A DNA stretch of 64,000 nucleotides from Carnegiea gigantea. Its lineage: Eukaryota > Streptophyta > Magnoliopsida > Caryophyllales > Cactaceae. Positions 14,401-23,471 of this stretch are shown here, piece after piece. Each line of letters starts with the position of its first letter. Within the stretch, counting starts at the first letter, position 1. The position numbers and the translations under genes were made by a program. The notes below the pieces were generated by a model. That model saw nothing but the letters and a program-made list of their open reading frames with translations. It did not search any database and was not told the DNA's origin. Where the stretch lies: assembly GCA_029747015.1 (NCBI GenBank), contig JAKOGI010000187.1, positions 273,501 through 337,500 of the forward strand, in the 5' to 3' direction.

Positions 14401-17400
14401 GAACAAGGACTTGTCGGTCCTTCTAGATAACAACCTTACGAAGATTAATCACTCCATGTCAGACCTAACGGGTAGGGTGGATGACATGGAGAAGCGCATT
14501 AAGGAGCTCGAGTCCATGGGGAACTTTGAGGAGCTTCATGGAGAGGTGTAAAAGGTGGTGAAATCCGTAGCGATCAATGTCAATGAGGAGGTCCAAACCC
14601 TTTGGGCATCCAAGGATGCCGAACTTCAAGCTTGCAAGGCCGAGGTGACCGCCTACAAGGCCGAGGTGGATGCACACAAGGCTAAGATCGAAGCCTTGGA
14701 AGTCCAACTCAAGTTGTGCATGACCGCGGTAACCAACATGGGCAACGGTGGATCGGGACAAATATCCACCACCCCGAAGGTGAATGCACTCCAAACTCCA
14801 ACATACAATGGAGCAAAGAATGCAAGAGAGATAGATAACTTCTTTTGGAAGCCTAAAGCATACTTTGGAGCATTAGACATCATGGATGAAGGCCAAAAGG
14901 TGATCCATGCTTCCTTCTCTGTCAAAGATATAGCCCTTGTTTGGTGGCGTCGTAAGTATGACGATGTCAACCGAGGATCCAACCCCATCACCACTTGGGT
15001 TGGATTCAAAAGGGAACTTAAGGAGCAAGCTAAGACGCCTACAACACAAGGAGGGTCACATCCGGGAATATGTGAAGGAGTTTCAAGAGCTTCTCTTAGA
15101 AATCCCAAGCATAGGGGAGCAAGATGCTTTGTTTTGCCTCCTCGATGGCCTATGTGGTTAGGCTAAGATGGAGCTAGAGAGGCGTGGGATGCAAGACCTC
15201 GCCTCTGCGATCACCGTCGTCGAGTCGCTCAACGAGTTCAAGGGAGACTCATCAAGGGGACAAGGTAAGAAGAACGGTGGAAGCGGAAAAGGTGGGGGAG
15301 ACTAGGACAACTCTCCCAAGAAGGACAAACCTTCTAAAGACAAAGGAAAAGGCAAAAGAGCGATGCATCCAGGAAGTACTCATGTTTCCTATGCAATGGA
15401 GCTCATCGGGTCTTCGAATGTCCCAAGAAGGGCAAACTTGCCGCCCTTGTCCAGGGGGAAAAAGAGCAAGACGAGAGGAAGATCGCCTCCCTTAAACTAC
15501 TTAACGCCATTCAAGCAAAGGTGGAAAGACAACTCTGTGGGAGTATGTATGTGGAAACCATCATCAACGGCAAGCCACTCCAAGCATTCCTCGATACAGA
15601 AGCCGACATGGTCTATATGGCCACGGAGCTTGCCGAGGAAGTCGGCCTCTCCTACACCAAGGTGGGGGGATATGTGAAGGGAGTCAATGTGAAGAGCCTC
15701 TCAATTAATGGTGTCGCCCGAGATACACCCATCCAAATCGGCCAGTGGAAAGGGAAGGTCGACATCGCTGTTGCTCCATTAGATGATAAGAAGTTTTATT
15801 TAGGCATCGACTTCCTTGATGCGGTGAAGGCACACTTAGTACCCTACACCGATACTTTGCGCATCATGGAGACAGGGCAACCTTGTAATATCCCTATGAA
15901 GAGGGCCATCAATGAAAGCAATATGCTTTCCACCCTTCAATTTTCTAAAGGAGTCAAGAAGAAGGAGCCAACCTTCCTTGCTACTCTCAAGATGGATGAG
16001 GAGCCCAAGGAATTTCAAGGACCCAAGGCCATCCAAAAGGTAATTGGAGAGTTCAAAGGCGTCAAGCCCGCCGAGTTACCCAAGAGACTTCCTTCAAGAA
16101 GAGAAGCCGACCATGCCATAGAATTGGAGTCAGAGGCTAAGCCACCAGCATTCTCTCCTTACCGTATGACACCTCCAGAGCTCGAGGAGCTAAGGAGACA
16201 ATTGAAGGAGCTACGTCATGCAGGTTACATCCATTCCTCTAAATCACTTTATGGTGCACCGGTGTTGTTCCAAAAGAAGCATGATGGTTCCCTCCGACTA
16301 TGCATCGACTATCGGGTGCTTAACAAGATCATTATCAAGAACAAGTATCCCATCCCTCACATCAATGACTTGTTTGATCAACTTGGAGATGCAAGGTACT
16401 TTATCAAGCTCAATTTGAGGAGTGGGTACTATCAAGTCTGCATAGCCGGAGGAGATGAGCCAAAGACGATATGTGTGACAATTATGGTTCGTACGAATTC
16501 CTTGTCATGCCCTTTGACCTCACAAATGCACCGACCACATTTTGCACCCTCATGAACAAGGTACTTGCTCCTTTCCTTGATCGCTTCGTGGTTGTTTATC
16601 TTGATGACATTGTCATCTATAGCAAGTACTCGGAGGAGCATGTGAGACATTTGCGGAAGTGTTCCGAACTTTAAGGGACAACCAACTTTATGTCAAAAAA
16701 AAGAAGTGTGCCGTCGCACAAGAAGAAGTGCCTTTCTTGGGTCACATTATTGACAAGGGCAAGTTACGCATGGATTCGGCAAAGATCAAGGTCATCCTTG
16801 AATGGGAGCCACCAACAAAAGTCATCGAGTTAAGATCCTTCCCTGACTTGGTGAACTGCTACCAACGGTTCATCAAGGGTTATCCCGCGATAGCCGCCCC
16901 TCTCACTGACTTGTTGAAGAAAGGAAAAGGATGGACATGGAGTCAAGAGTGCCAACATGCCTTTGATGCTTTGAAGAAGACCATCACTGAGGAGCCCGTT
17001 CTCTTTCTCCTCGACCTCAACAAGCCTTTTGAGCAACATACAGATGCTTCCAAATTTGCCATCGGTAGTGTCTTGATGCAACAAGATCATCCTATCGCTT
17101 TTGAGAGCCGAAAGCTTAATGACACCGAGAGGCAGTACACGGTCCAAGAGAAGGAGATGATCGCGGTGGTGCATTGTCTCCGCGCATGAAGGCATCACTT
17201 GCTCGGGAGCAAGTTTGTAATCAAGACCGATAATGTTGCCACAAGCTACTTCCAAACTCAAAAGAAGTTTACTCCCAAGCAAGCCCGGTGGCAAGACTTT
17301 CTAGCCGAATTTGACTATGTCATGGAATATAAGCCGAGATGTGCCAACTTAGTGGCCAATGCTTTGAGTCGCAAAGGTGAATTTGCCGACGTTAGCCGAC

Positions 17401-20400
17401 CTGAAAGCAACCTACGGGAGGGAATCAAGGAAGGGTTCCAACATGAGTCTCTTGCCCAAACTATCATTCAACTCATCAAGGAGGGCAAGACTCGGAGATT
17501 TTGGATCGAAGATGATTTGATCCTCACTAAGGGCAAGCGCATATATGTTCCTTCATATGACAACCTCAAGAGGGAAATCATGAAAGAGTCTCATAATAGC
17601 AAGTGGGCGGGTCACCCAGGCATACACCGCACATTAGCTCTTGTAGGAGATTCCTACTATTAGCCTCACCTAAAGGATGACATAGAGGTCTATGTGAAGA
17701 CTTGTCTTGTGTGTCAACAAGATAAGATTGAGCACGGAGCACGCACCGGACTATTAGAGCCTCTCCTCATTCCTAAAAGACCATAGGAGAGTGTCTCCAT
17801 GAACTTCATTGTGGGCTTACCCACAAGTGAGCGGTGCAATTGGGTCCCCTTGGTGGTGGACCGATACTCCAAATACGCCATTCCCGCACCCAAGGAGTGT
17901 TCTATCGAGCAAGCTGCCCGTTTATTCTTCAAGCATGTGGTGAAGTATTGGGGCTTGCCTCGTTCCATCATAAGTGATCGGGACACTCGCTTCACGGGAC
18001 GTTTTTGGACGAAGTTGCTCAAGCTCATGGATTCCGAGCTCAACTTCTCCACTAGCTTCCATTTACAGAGCGATGGACTAATCGAGAGGGTCAATACTCT
18101 CTTGGAGCTATCCTTGAGGGCTAAGGCACTACGTGAGTACCAACCAACGAGATTGGGCAAGTTGCTTGATGTTGCCCAATTCTCTTATAACTTACAACGG
18201 AGCAAGTCCACAGGCCAAAGTCCGTTTGAGATTGTCACGGTCAACAACCGTTGACCCCGAGTTCTCTTGCCACAGGATACAAGGGTCCAAGTCCACCCGC
18301 CTACAAGTTCACCAAAGATTGGAATAATCAAGTAAGGGTGGCACGAGTTTACTTGGAGGAGGCCTCCAAGAAGATGAAGTGGGCCGACAAGAAGAGACAC
18401 TCGAGGGAGTTCCAAGTAGGAGACCTCGTGCTTGTCAAGATGTACAACCATGCGAGGTTAAACAGTCGCCATCGGGGTCTCATCCAGCGATACGAAGGAC
18501 CTTTTCCCATACTTGAAAAGGTGGGGGCGCAGGCTTATAAAGTGGAGTTGCCTTCAAAGATCAAGTATCACCCCGTGTTTCATGTAAGCTTGCTTAAACC
18601 TTATCATGGAGACAACGTGGATCCGAGTCGGGGTATCTCACGCCAAGCACCTATGGGCATCAAGGTGCAACATGACAAGGAAGTAGAAGAAGTCTTAACC
18701 AATCAAATGGTGCGGCATTCCAACCAACGACCGACACATGAACTCCATGCCAAGTGGAAAGGACTGCCCAAGAGTGAAGTTAGTTGGGAGCCCGTCTAGC
18801 ACTTGTGGCAATTCAAGGAGCACATTCAAGCCTATGAGAACAAGAAGGCAACGAAGATGTCGCCAGAATAGGTGGAAGAGGATGTGACGGACCGCTCTAG
18901 GATACTTTAGAATGCCCTGGATTGTCCCATATTTCTCTAAAGTATGTTCTAAAGGATTCCAAAGGGTTTCACACAATTTCACACTTGTGTAGAATCCCAG
19001 ATATTTGTATAAGATATTCTGGATGTACAATCTAAGTCGTATGATCAAATAGATCTCCACCGTCCATTGAGGAGGTGGATGTGTATATATACCACCAAGG
19101 GGGCTCATATGTACACCAAGCATTCCAGTACAATACAAAGCATTCTCCCAAACTCATTCTCTCTCTACTTTCTCTCTCTAGGTTCTCTTAGTGTGTGTGT
19201 GTGTGTGCTTACTTAGCCTCTCAAATCTAAGTCAAGCATCCCTAAGGGTTACTAGCAAACAAAGCAAAAGTTCCAAGCAAAGTTTGCTAGGCCGCATGGG
19301 TCTAAGTTTGAGTGAATTATCAACCCGTGACACTAGACAGGACTCTCGAATTATGGTCTGGATTTGGATTTAGGCTGCATTACATATAAAGATTAATGAG
19401 ATAAAGATATCAACGGGTGGAAATACATAAGTCATCACCAAAGCAAGTTTTATCAAAATTAGAGAGGCCCTAACTGTTCATGGCTTGGAGGAGGCTTAAG
19501 GATGCGAGAGAAATGAGACGTCTTAAATTCTTACTTGGAGACAATGAATAGAATCAAGGAAGATGAAGCTAATGGTATTAATTATACTAACAAAGGAGAA
19601 CACATTAAGAAAAGCGCTGAGCAGGGACAATTTCTGAAGAGCAGGTGCTTCAAAGGATCACCTCATTTAGTTTCATGAATTTTTAGCTAGAATGGGTAAT
19701 TTTCCCATCAAATGAACAAATGCTCCATTTGCCACCAACATATACATGAACCTGGGATTATAATTAAGGCGGAAATTTTACTTTTCACTTTACTAATAAG
19801 AGCTACAAAAAGGCTACAAAGATATTAAGGCAAAGAGAAATTAGCAAAGGAACATGTGCATCGAGAAAGATAATTGTAGACAGGACATTGGCAGGGTAAT
19901 AAGAGCTACAAAAAGGCTACAAGGTTATTTCCACCTCTCATCAGCTACTACTTCCCTGAACTTTGGTTTGGTGATTACAATTGTATGGTTTTATCTTTCA
20001 GAAATGGCATATCCAAGAAGAAAAAGACAAGGAGCCAATAATTTCTAGGATGCTTCATTCCAACTGCAGTATACCAAGTCCTCCTTGAGGCAGAAATGGT
20101 GCAGCTATTTCAATTTCCTTGATCATTGCTACTGCTAAAGAACATGTGCATTCAGAAAGATAATCGTAGACAGGATATTGGCAGGGTGAGAAGAATCAAG
20201 ATATGAAGGAAAAACAGGATGCAGAATTATGATAAAGGGAAGATTTTTTTTCTTTTTTACTTTATCCAGAACCAAAAGTTAAAAGAAATAAAAGAGACAC
20301 TTTGTACCTTATTTTAAAAGGACAGAAAAGAAAGAGGTGCACCATATCTTATGAGAGAAGATCCTCCAAGAAATATAATAAAAGACGACAACATGCAACT

Positions 20401-23115
20401 CAACCTTGTGAGAGAAGATCCTCCAAGAAATATAATAAAAGAAGACAACATGCAACCCGACCTTGTGAGAGAAGATCCTCCAAGAAATATAATAAAAGAC
20501 GAAAACATGCAACTATGGTTGAGTATACAAACAGAGAAATAGCAGTGAGGGATAAGAATAATAAGAGAAGCCAGAGATCAGCGAGCACGGTTCAGCACCC
20601 AAAAGTTGAGTTTTAGAAGGGTCCACGAAAAAAGAAAAGAAAGGAAAGGAAAGGAAACTATCTTAAAATCGTCATAGTATATCATCAAATGTACTATAAT
20701 CAGAACAGTTGTGCTATTATGTTCCAGAATATATTTATGACCAAATGTGATACCATAAAGTAAAAATTATCACAAAAGGGAAAAGGTAAAATTGAGAAAA
20801 CAAATTCCAGTTGCATTGATCGCATGAGTAAACTACATAATCGACATAAAGGGAAGCAACTTTCAACATACAGTAGACATATAAAAAATTGAGATCATAC
20901 AAGCCCATAAAAAGCTGCAGGCCAAGCTTCAAAAACGGCATCAAGATCACCATCCTGCATTTTCAGTCCTATATGTTCGCAAATAAGATTAGAGAGTAAA
21001 AGCTTTACAAAAAAACACTAAGCAGAATACCCTGAAACTCACCAGAGACAAAGAAAAGCCAAGAGGTGATAAATTTTGAGAAAGAATACCTGTGTGCTAG
21101 ACAGCCCAATGCTGGACTTTTTATTCCAAGAGCTACTCCAGCAACAAGGGCTGTATATGTTGGTCCATGAGACATAACAACACCAAAAAAGCAAACGGAA
21201 CAATTATTAGTGGCACAAACAGCAAAAGAAGCTGAAGAAGCAAGATAAAGAGTTTCAAAGAGCTAATTCGCTGGTTTCATTCATTTAGAGACAATAATTC
21301 AACAGAGATCAAGTAGTCTTTGTAGTTTTGTTGTTGGTGTTGTAATTGAGATCAGAGTATCCATTATGAATATTTAGTTGTCATTTCAACCAGAACTTTT
21401 GGATGATTATCAAGTAGTCATCAGGAATTTATGTAGGAAGTATTTGGTTTAAACATGTTTGCCTTGCTTTAGGCTGTACATATTATTAGGGCTTGTATAA
21501 GCAATGCTCTGATTGGTTATTACTATGCACTTTGTTCATGTCAATTTCATGGCTGCTGTTACTGCATGTCTACAGATATGATATGATGACACAGCAGGAG
21601 GGTGTTACATCACATTTTGATGCACAGGATGACAAATTTCTGGCACCAAAAAGGGGGGGGGGCATGACAGCAAATGCTTCACCCTTCTAATTGCCAATCC
21701 TCGGTGATGGGGTGTGTCCTTAGTTGGGCAAATTAGCTAATGAACACTATATTGGATTCATATGCCCTTATTTCCTGTTCTTTTTATAATCATTCTTAGT
21801 CACTGAATGTTGTTAATATAATTAGATCTAATCTTATCAGATGTTAGACCCAATCTTATTTCTCACAAACAACCAACTCAACATCCTTTTGAGTTTGAGA
21901 ACACGGAGTTGGATCTAATATGATAAAGATAAACCAGCAATGTCGCAGCACGTTATTGGTAAGATGCATTCAAACTCAGTTAATGATACGTGCTCCAGCT
22001 GAAAATCTGACATTTTCCCCAACAGCTAACTTTTTCACCTCTTCTTTTACGATATGTATCCCTTAAACCCATGACAACAGACACTTGTCAAGCAAAGTGA
22101 AGTATCTTACAGCTTCCTGAAATGAAAAGAAAAACAACCAATGCATTCCATTTGATAGTTATTAAGGAAAAATTCAACGTGGTAACATGTTTTACAACAA
22201 TTACTCAGGACCAAACTCCGCGAAGAACCTTCTCAGCATTTTAGGATGAGAATATGAAGAGGAACTTGAGAAAGACCGATGATTACTCACCTAAAGGCAG
22301 AAGGTTACCGTACGCAATATCTAACAATCGTTTTGCCAAAGTTAACACAGTTGATGATGTCAGGATAATGCCATTCTTGTCTCCACCATAGTCTGCCTGC
22401 AACACAAGCAGACACCCATTTTATTTGTTCAGATCTGGCTAAAAAACAGCTGCTTTCCAATGAAAGCAATATTTAAGATTTTCTCCCACATATAATGGAA
22501 AATCTTTTCTCATTGATTACTTGGCTCCTTCACACAACTACCTTGTAAAAACAGTTTGCAACATCATGCTACGAACCAGATCATCGAGAATAATCTAATA
22601 TCGCATACATGCTCCTTAGAAATATGCAATCCATTGGAAATGTTCTTTCTATATCCTATAAACTACTCGTTTGCTGAATAGTGGTAAATCTAATATGCTC
22701 AAATTCTGCACCATTTAAGTTTATATCACTTACCTATCGACTTTCCAGTCTGAAAATGATGTATTGATTCCCAGTCACAATCATTTTATATGTTTAGTAA
22801 ATCACAGTACAAGCCTACATAAGCCCACTGGTGATAATAAATTAGCATGGCACATATCCAAGTTGAACTTCAGTGTTATTTTGAGTACAAATTTTAATTT
22901 AATCGGCATCCGTTCGATAAACTAATGTCAATTTCTCAACAAACAGATGAATATGAGCAACGTACGAGGATCAAATCTGAACGAATTACATACTGTTGTT
23001 GCTCGGAGATTAAATTCGTCGATCTCACACAACCAAATCTCCAATTCATATCCAATGTAGTAACAAATTCAACAACATTCAAAATTGAAATTCATCTTAA
23101 AGAAGTAGAAACTGC

Positions 23116-23146
<31 letters not shown>

Positions 23147-23323
23147 GCTAGGTCCGTGCGATGCGCTCAAAGTCAGAAATCTCAACGCACCGCTGGAAAT
23201 GCAAGTGAGAGGAGCGCCGGAAAAGAGAGGATATTTCGCCGGAAAATTCCGAAATCGGCGGCGGAGAATGCCGGAGGCGAAAGGAGGAGTGAAGTTGTGG
23301 ATAACGGTAGTTCCCGCCTCCAT
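4232..23323 (-). CDS. BASS4: BASS4-like plastid sodium/metabolite cotransporter, 14 exons
   Basis: Probable integral membrane transporter of the bile acid:sodium symporter family (SBF-like, SLC10A7/BASS4 type), expected in the plastid envelope; its substrate is unknown. Exons, 5' to 3': 23323-23144, 22396-22291, 21150-21043, 20968-20901, 13385-13307, 13200-13142, 13053-12985, 12168-12055, 11193-11172, 10604-10537, 8580-8495, 4890-4761, 4521-4420, 4306-4232. Phases agree throughout and give 421 codons plus TGA, close to the roughly 435 residues I recall for Arabidopsis BASS4. Exon 1 (60 codons) is Ser/Arg-rich like a transit peptide. Family hallmarks seen: [10 protein letters not shown] (exon 3), [16 protein letters not shown] (exon 6), [12 protein letters not shown] (exon 7), [12 protein letters not shown] (exon 11), [17 protein letters not shown] (exon 13). 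All introns have AG acceptors; intron 5 needs a GC donor. An upstream in-frame non-ATG extension was rejected; ATG 23323 is the first ATG. The gene looks intact despite three transposon insertions in its introns. Confidence 0.9.
6838..8289. mobile_element. Solo LTR in intron 11 of the BASS4-like gene
   Basis: A 1452-bp segment that begins TGTTAGGAG, ends TTCATCA (TG...CA) and is flanked on both sides by the identical 5-bp target duplication GAAAC (6833-6837 and 8290-8294). No second copy, primer-binding site or coding domain is present, so this is a solo LTR left by recombination within an LTR retrotransposon. The start carries a gcaagtgcacgg / gtcgaatccacaggg segment that I recall from LTRs of large plant gypsy elements, but the lineage is not determined. 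Several overlapping ORFs at 7661-8172 come from its palindromic GC-rich core and are not genes. Confidence 0.85.
7787..7990. repeat. Array of GGCACGG...CCGTGCC palindromes inside the solo LTR
   Basis: About 200 bp with at least seven inverted-repeat units. Short ones (GGCACGGTCGTGCC) alternate with longer ones (GGCACGG, spacer, CCGTGCC), spaced about 26-27 bp in the second half. The stretch is strongly GC-rich in an AT-rich window and could fold into a cruciform cluster. One perfect G-box-like CCACGTGG lies at about 7982-7989. Confidence 0.8.
8800..9200 (+). mobile_element. RTE-type LINE relic in intron 10 of the BASS4-like gene
   Basis: Degenerate coding sequence on the plus strand. Translated pieces in shifting frames read [18 protein letters not shown], then a GARERE-like piece, then [21 protein letters not shown] and [11 protein letters not shown]. 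These resemble the linker between endonuclease and reverse transcriptase in plant RTE LINEs. Stops and frameshifts separate the pieces, and no RT catalytic block or poly-A end was found. The identification rests on recall of the family only. Confidence 0.5.
11172..11193 (-). CDS. BASS4: BASS4-like microexon 9 (22 nt)
   Basis: A 22-nt exon encoding VIRNSFP plus the first base of a Gly codon. It is bounded by TTGCAG before it and GTAAGT after it. It joins exon 8, ending LILGK, to exon 10, starting GLATFVDQN, and restores the family sequence GKVIR-S--G-A-FVD. Without it, the frame between exons 8 and 10 is lost. Confidence 0.85.
11361..11412. repeat. (GA)26 microsatellite
   Basis: A perfect dinucleotide repeat in intron 8 of the BASS4-like gene (CT on the transcribed strand). 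It is likely polymorphic in length. It is responsible for a spurious Ser/Leu-repeat ORF on the minus strand. Confidence 0.95.
13859..14304 (+). repeat. 5' LTR of the chromovirus
   Basis: Starts TGTCACGG and ends CCGTGATA; the matching 3' LTR ends CCGTGACA, so the original ends formed an inverted repeat TGTCACGG/CCGTGACA. It contains a TATA-like gtgtatatatac at about 14056-14067, a plausible promoter, followed by a CT-rich stretch. Confidence 0.9.
14307..14317 (+). other. Primer-binding site of the chromovirus
   Basis: TGGTATCAGAG lies 2 nt after the 5' LTR. It is complementary to the 3' end of plant initiator tRNA-Met, the usual primer of this group. Confidence 0.88.
14339..18872 (+). pseudogene. 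Broken gag-pol of the chromovirus
   Basis: Domains in order: Lys-rich, coiled-coil gag start at 14339; gag core (VWWRRKYDD) about 14940; a degraded zinc knuckle about 15380-15430; protease about 15580-15620 with FLDTEAD where DTGA or DSGA is usual; RT with [10 protein letters not shown] and [11 protein letters not shown] about 16290-16440 and [10 protein letters not shown] about 16595-16625; RNase H with [12 protein letters not shown] about 17040; integrase with VDRYSKYA about 17860 and SDRDTRFTG about 17970; chromodomain about 18680-18860 ([15 protein letters not shown]). Breaks seen: stop at 14552, frameshift near 15030, stops near 15160 and 15300, frameshifts near 16470 and 16660, stops near 17188, 17661 and 17786, frameshift near 18250, stop at about 18797. 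Gag-pol of such elements is normally one reading frame, so this copy cannot make its own proteins. Confidence 0.9.
18883..19332 (+). repeat. 3' LTR of the chromovirus
   Basis: Starts TGTGACGG and ends CCGTGACA. It is preceded by a purine-rich polypurine tract GGTGGAAGAGGA at 18871-18882. Its second half contains a (GT)n stretch absent in that length from the 5' LTR. Confidence 0.9.
19797..20195. repeat. Two interlocking local duplications in intron 4
   Basis: A roughly 55-bp block starting aacatgtgcat occurs at 19851 and again at 20141 (offset 290), with a few substitutions. A second block, agctacaaaaaggctacaa, occurs near 19801 and 19905. The blocks overlap in an interleaved order, so at least two duplication events happened here. 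No coding content was recognised. Confidence 0.75.
20350..20520. repeat. 57-bp tandem repeat, three copies
   Basis: Three head-to-tail 57-bp units start at 20350, 20407 and 20464, each containing gagagaagatcctccaagaa. Because 57 is divisible by 3, the array yields open frames on both strands, which are artefacts. It lies in intron 4 of the BASS4-like gene, about 380 bp upstream of exon 5's intron start side, next to exon 4 (20901-20968). Confidence 0.92.
23116..23142. repeat. A27 tract that forms the start of intron 1
   Basis: On the gene strand, exon 1 ends CCTAGCCAG and intron 1 begins G followed by 27 T's, so the donor GT is the edge of a homopolymer. TTTGCAG follows immediately (23118-23112). 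It would be an acceptor-like site, but an intron of about 30 nt is too short for plants. Confidence 0.85.
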
Positions 23324-23409
23324 TGCCGCCGCCCTGGCCGATGAGGAGAGAGAAAAACACAATGTCGTTGAAGCCTTGAAGGTCCACCAAAGATTGTTTT
23401 CTTTTTATA

Positions 23410-23467
<58 letters not shown>
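23324..23467 (-). promoter_or_regulatory. 5' leader and (AT)n tract upstream of the BASS4-like gene
   Basis: The 90 bases before the start codon lack an ATG and are a plausible 5' UTR. An uninterrupted (AT)n microsatellite occupies about 23412-23467. It may serve as, or disturb, the TATA region; no separate TATA box can be assigned. Confidence 0.5.

Positions 23468-23471
<4 letters not shown>

Larger units (their letters stand above)
13859..19332 (+). mobile_element. Ty3/gypsy chromovirus retrotransposon, defective
   Basis: A 5474-bp element in intron 4 of the BASS4-like gene, antisense to it. It has two LTRs of about 446-450 bp, an initiator-Met primer-binding site, a gag-protease-RT-RNase H-integrase order and a C-terminal chromodomain, which place it in the chromoviruses; its small size suggests a Reina-like or related lineage, not proven. 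By hand the LTRs differ at about 40 positions (roughly 9 percent), so the insertion is old, and many stops and frameshifts make it non-autonomous. The 5-bp flanks (CCTCG and CTAGA) do not match. Confidence 0.93.

Noticed and set aside
20302..20616. ORFs of 62-104 residues on both strands with internal repeats
   Set aside because: Produced by three copies of a 57-bp intronic repeat; no promoter, family or splice support.
23324..23362. N-terminal extension of BASS4-like exon 1
   Set aside because: The extended frame starts at a non-ATG codon; the first ATG is at 23323.
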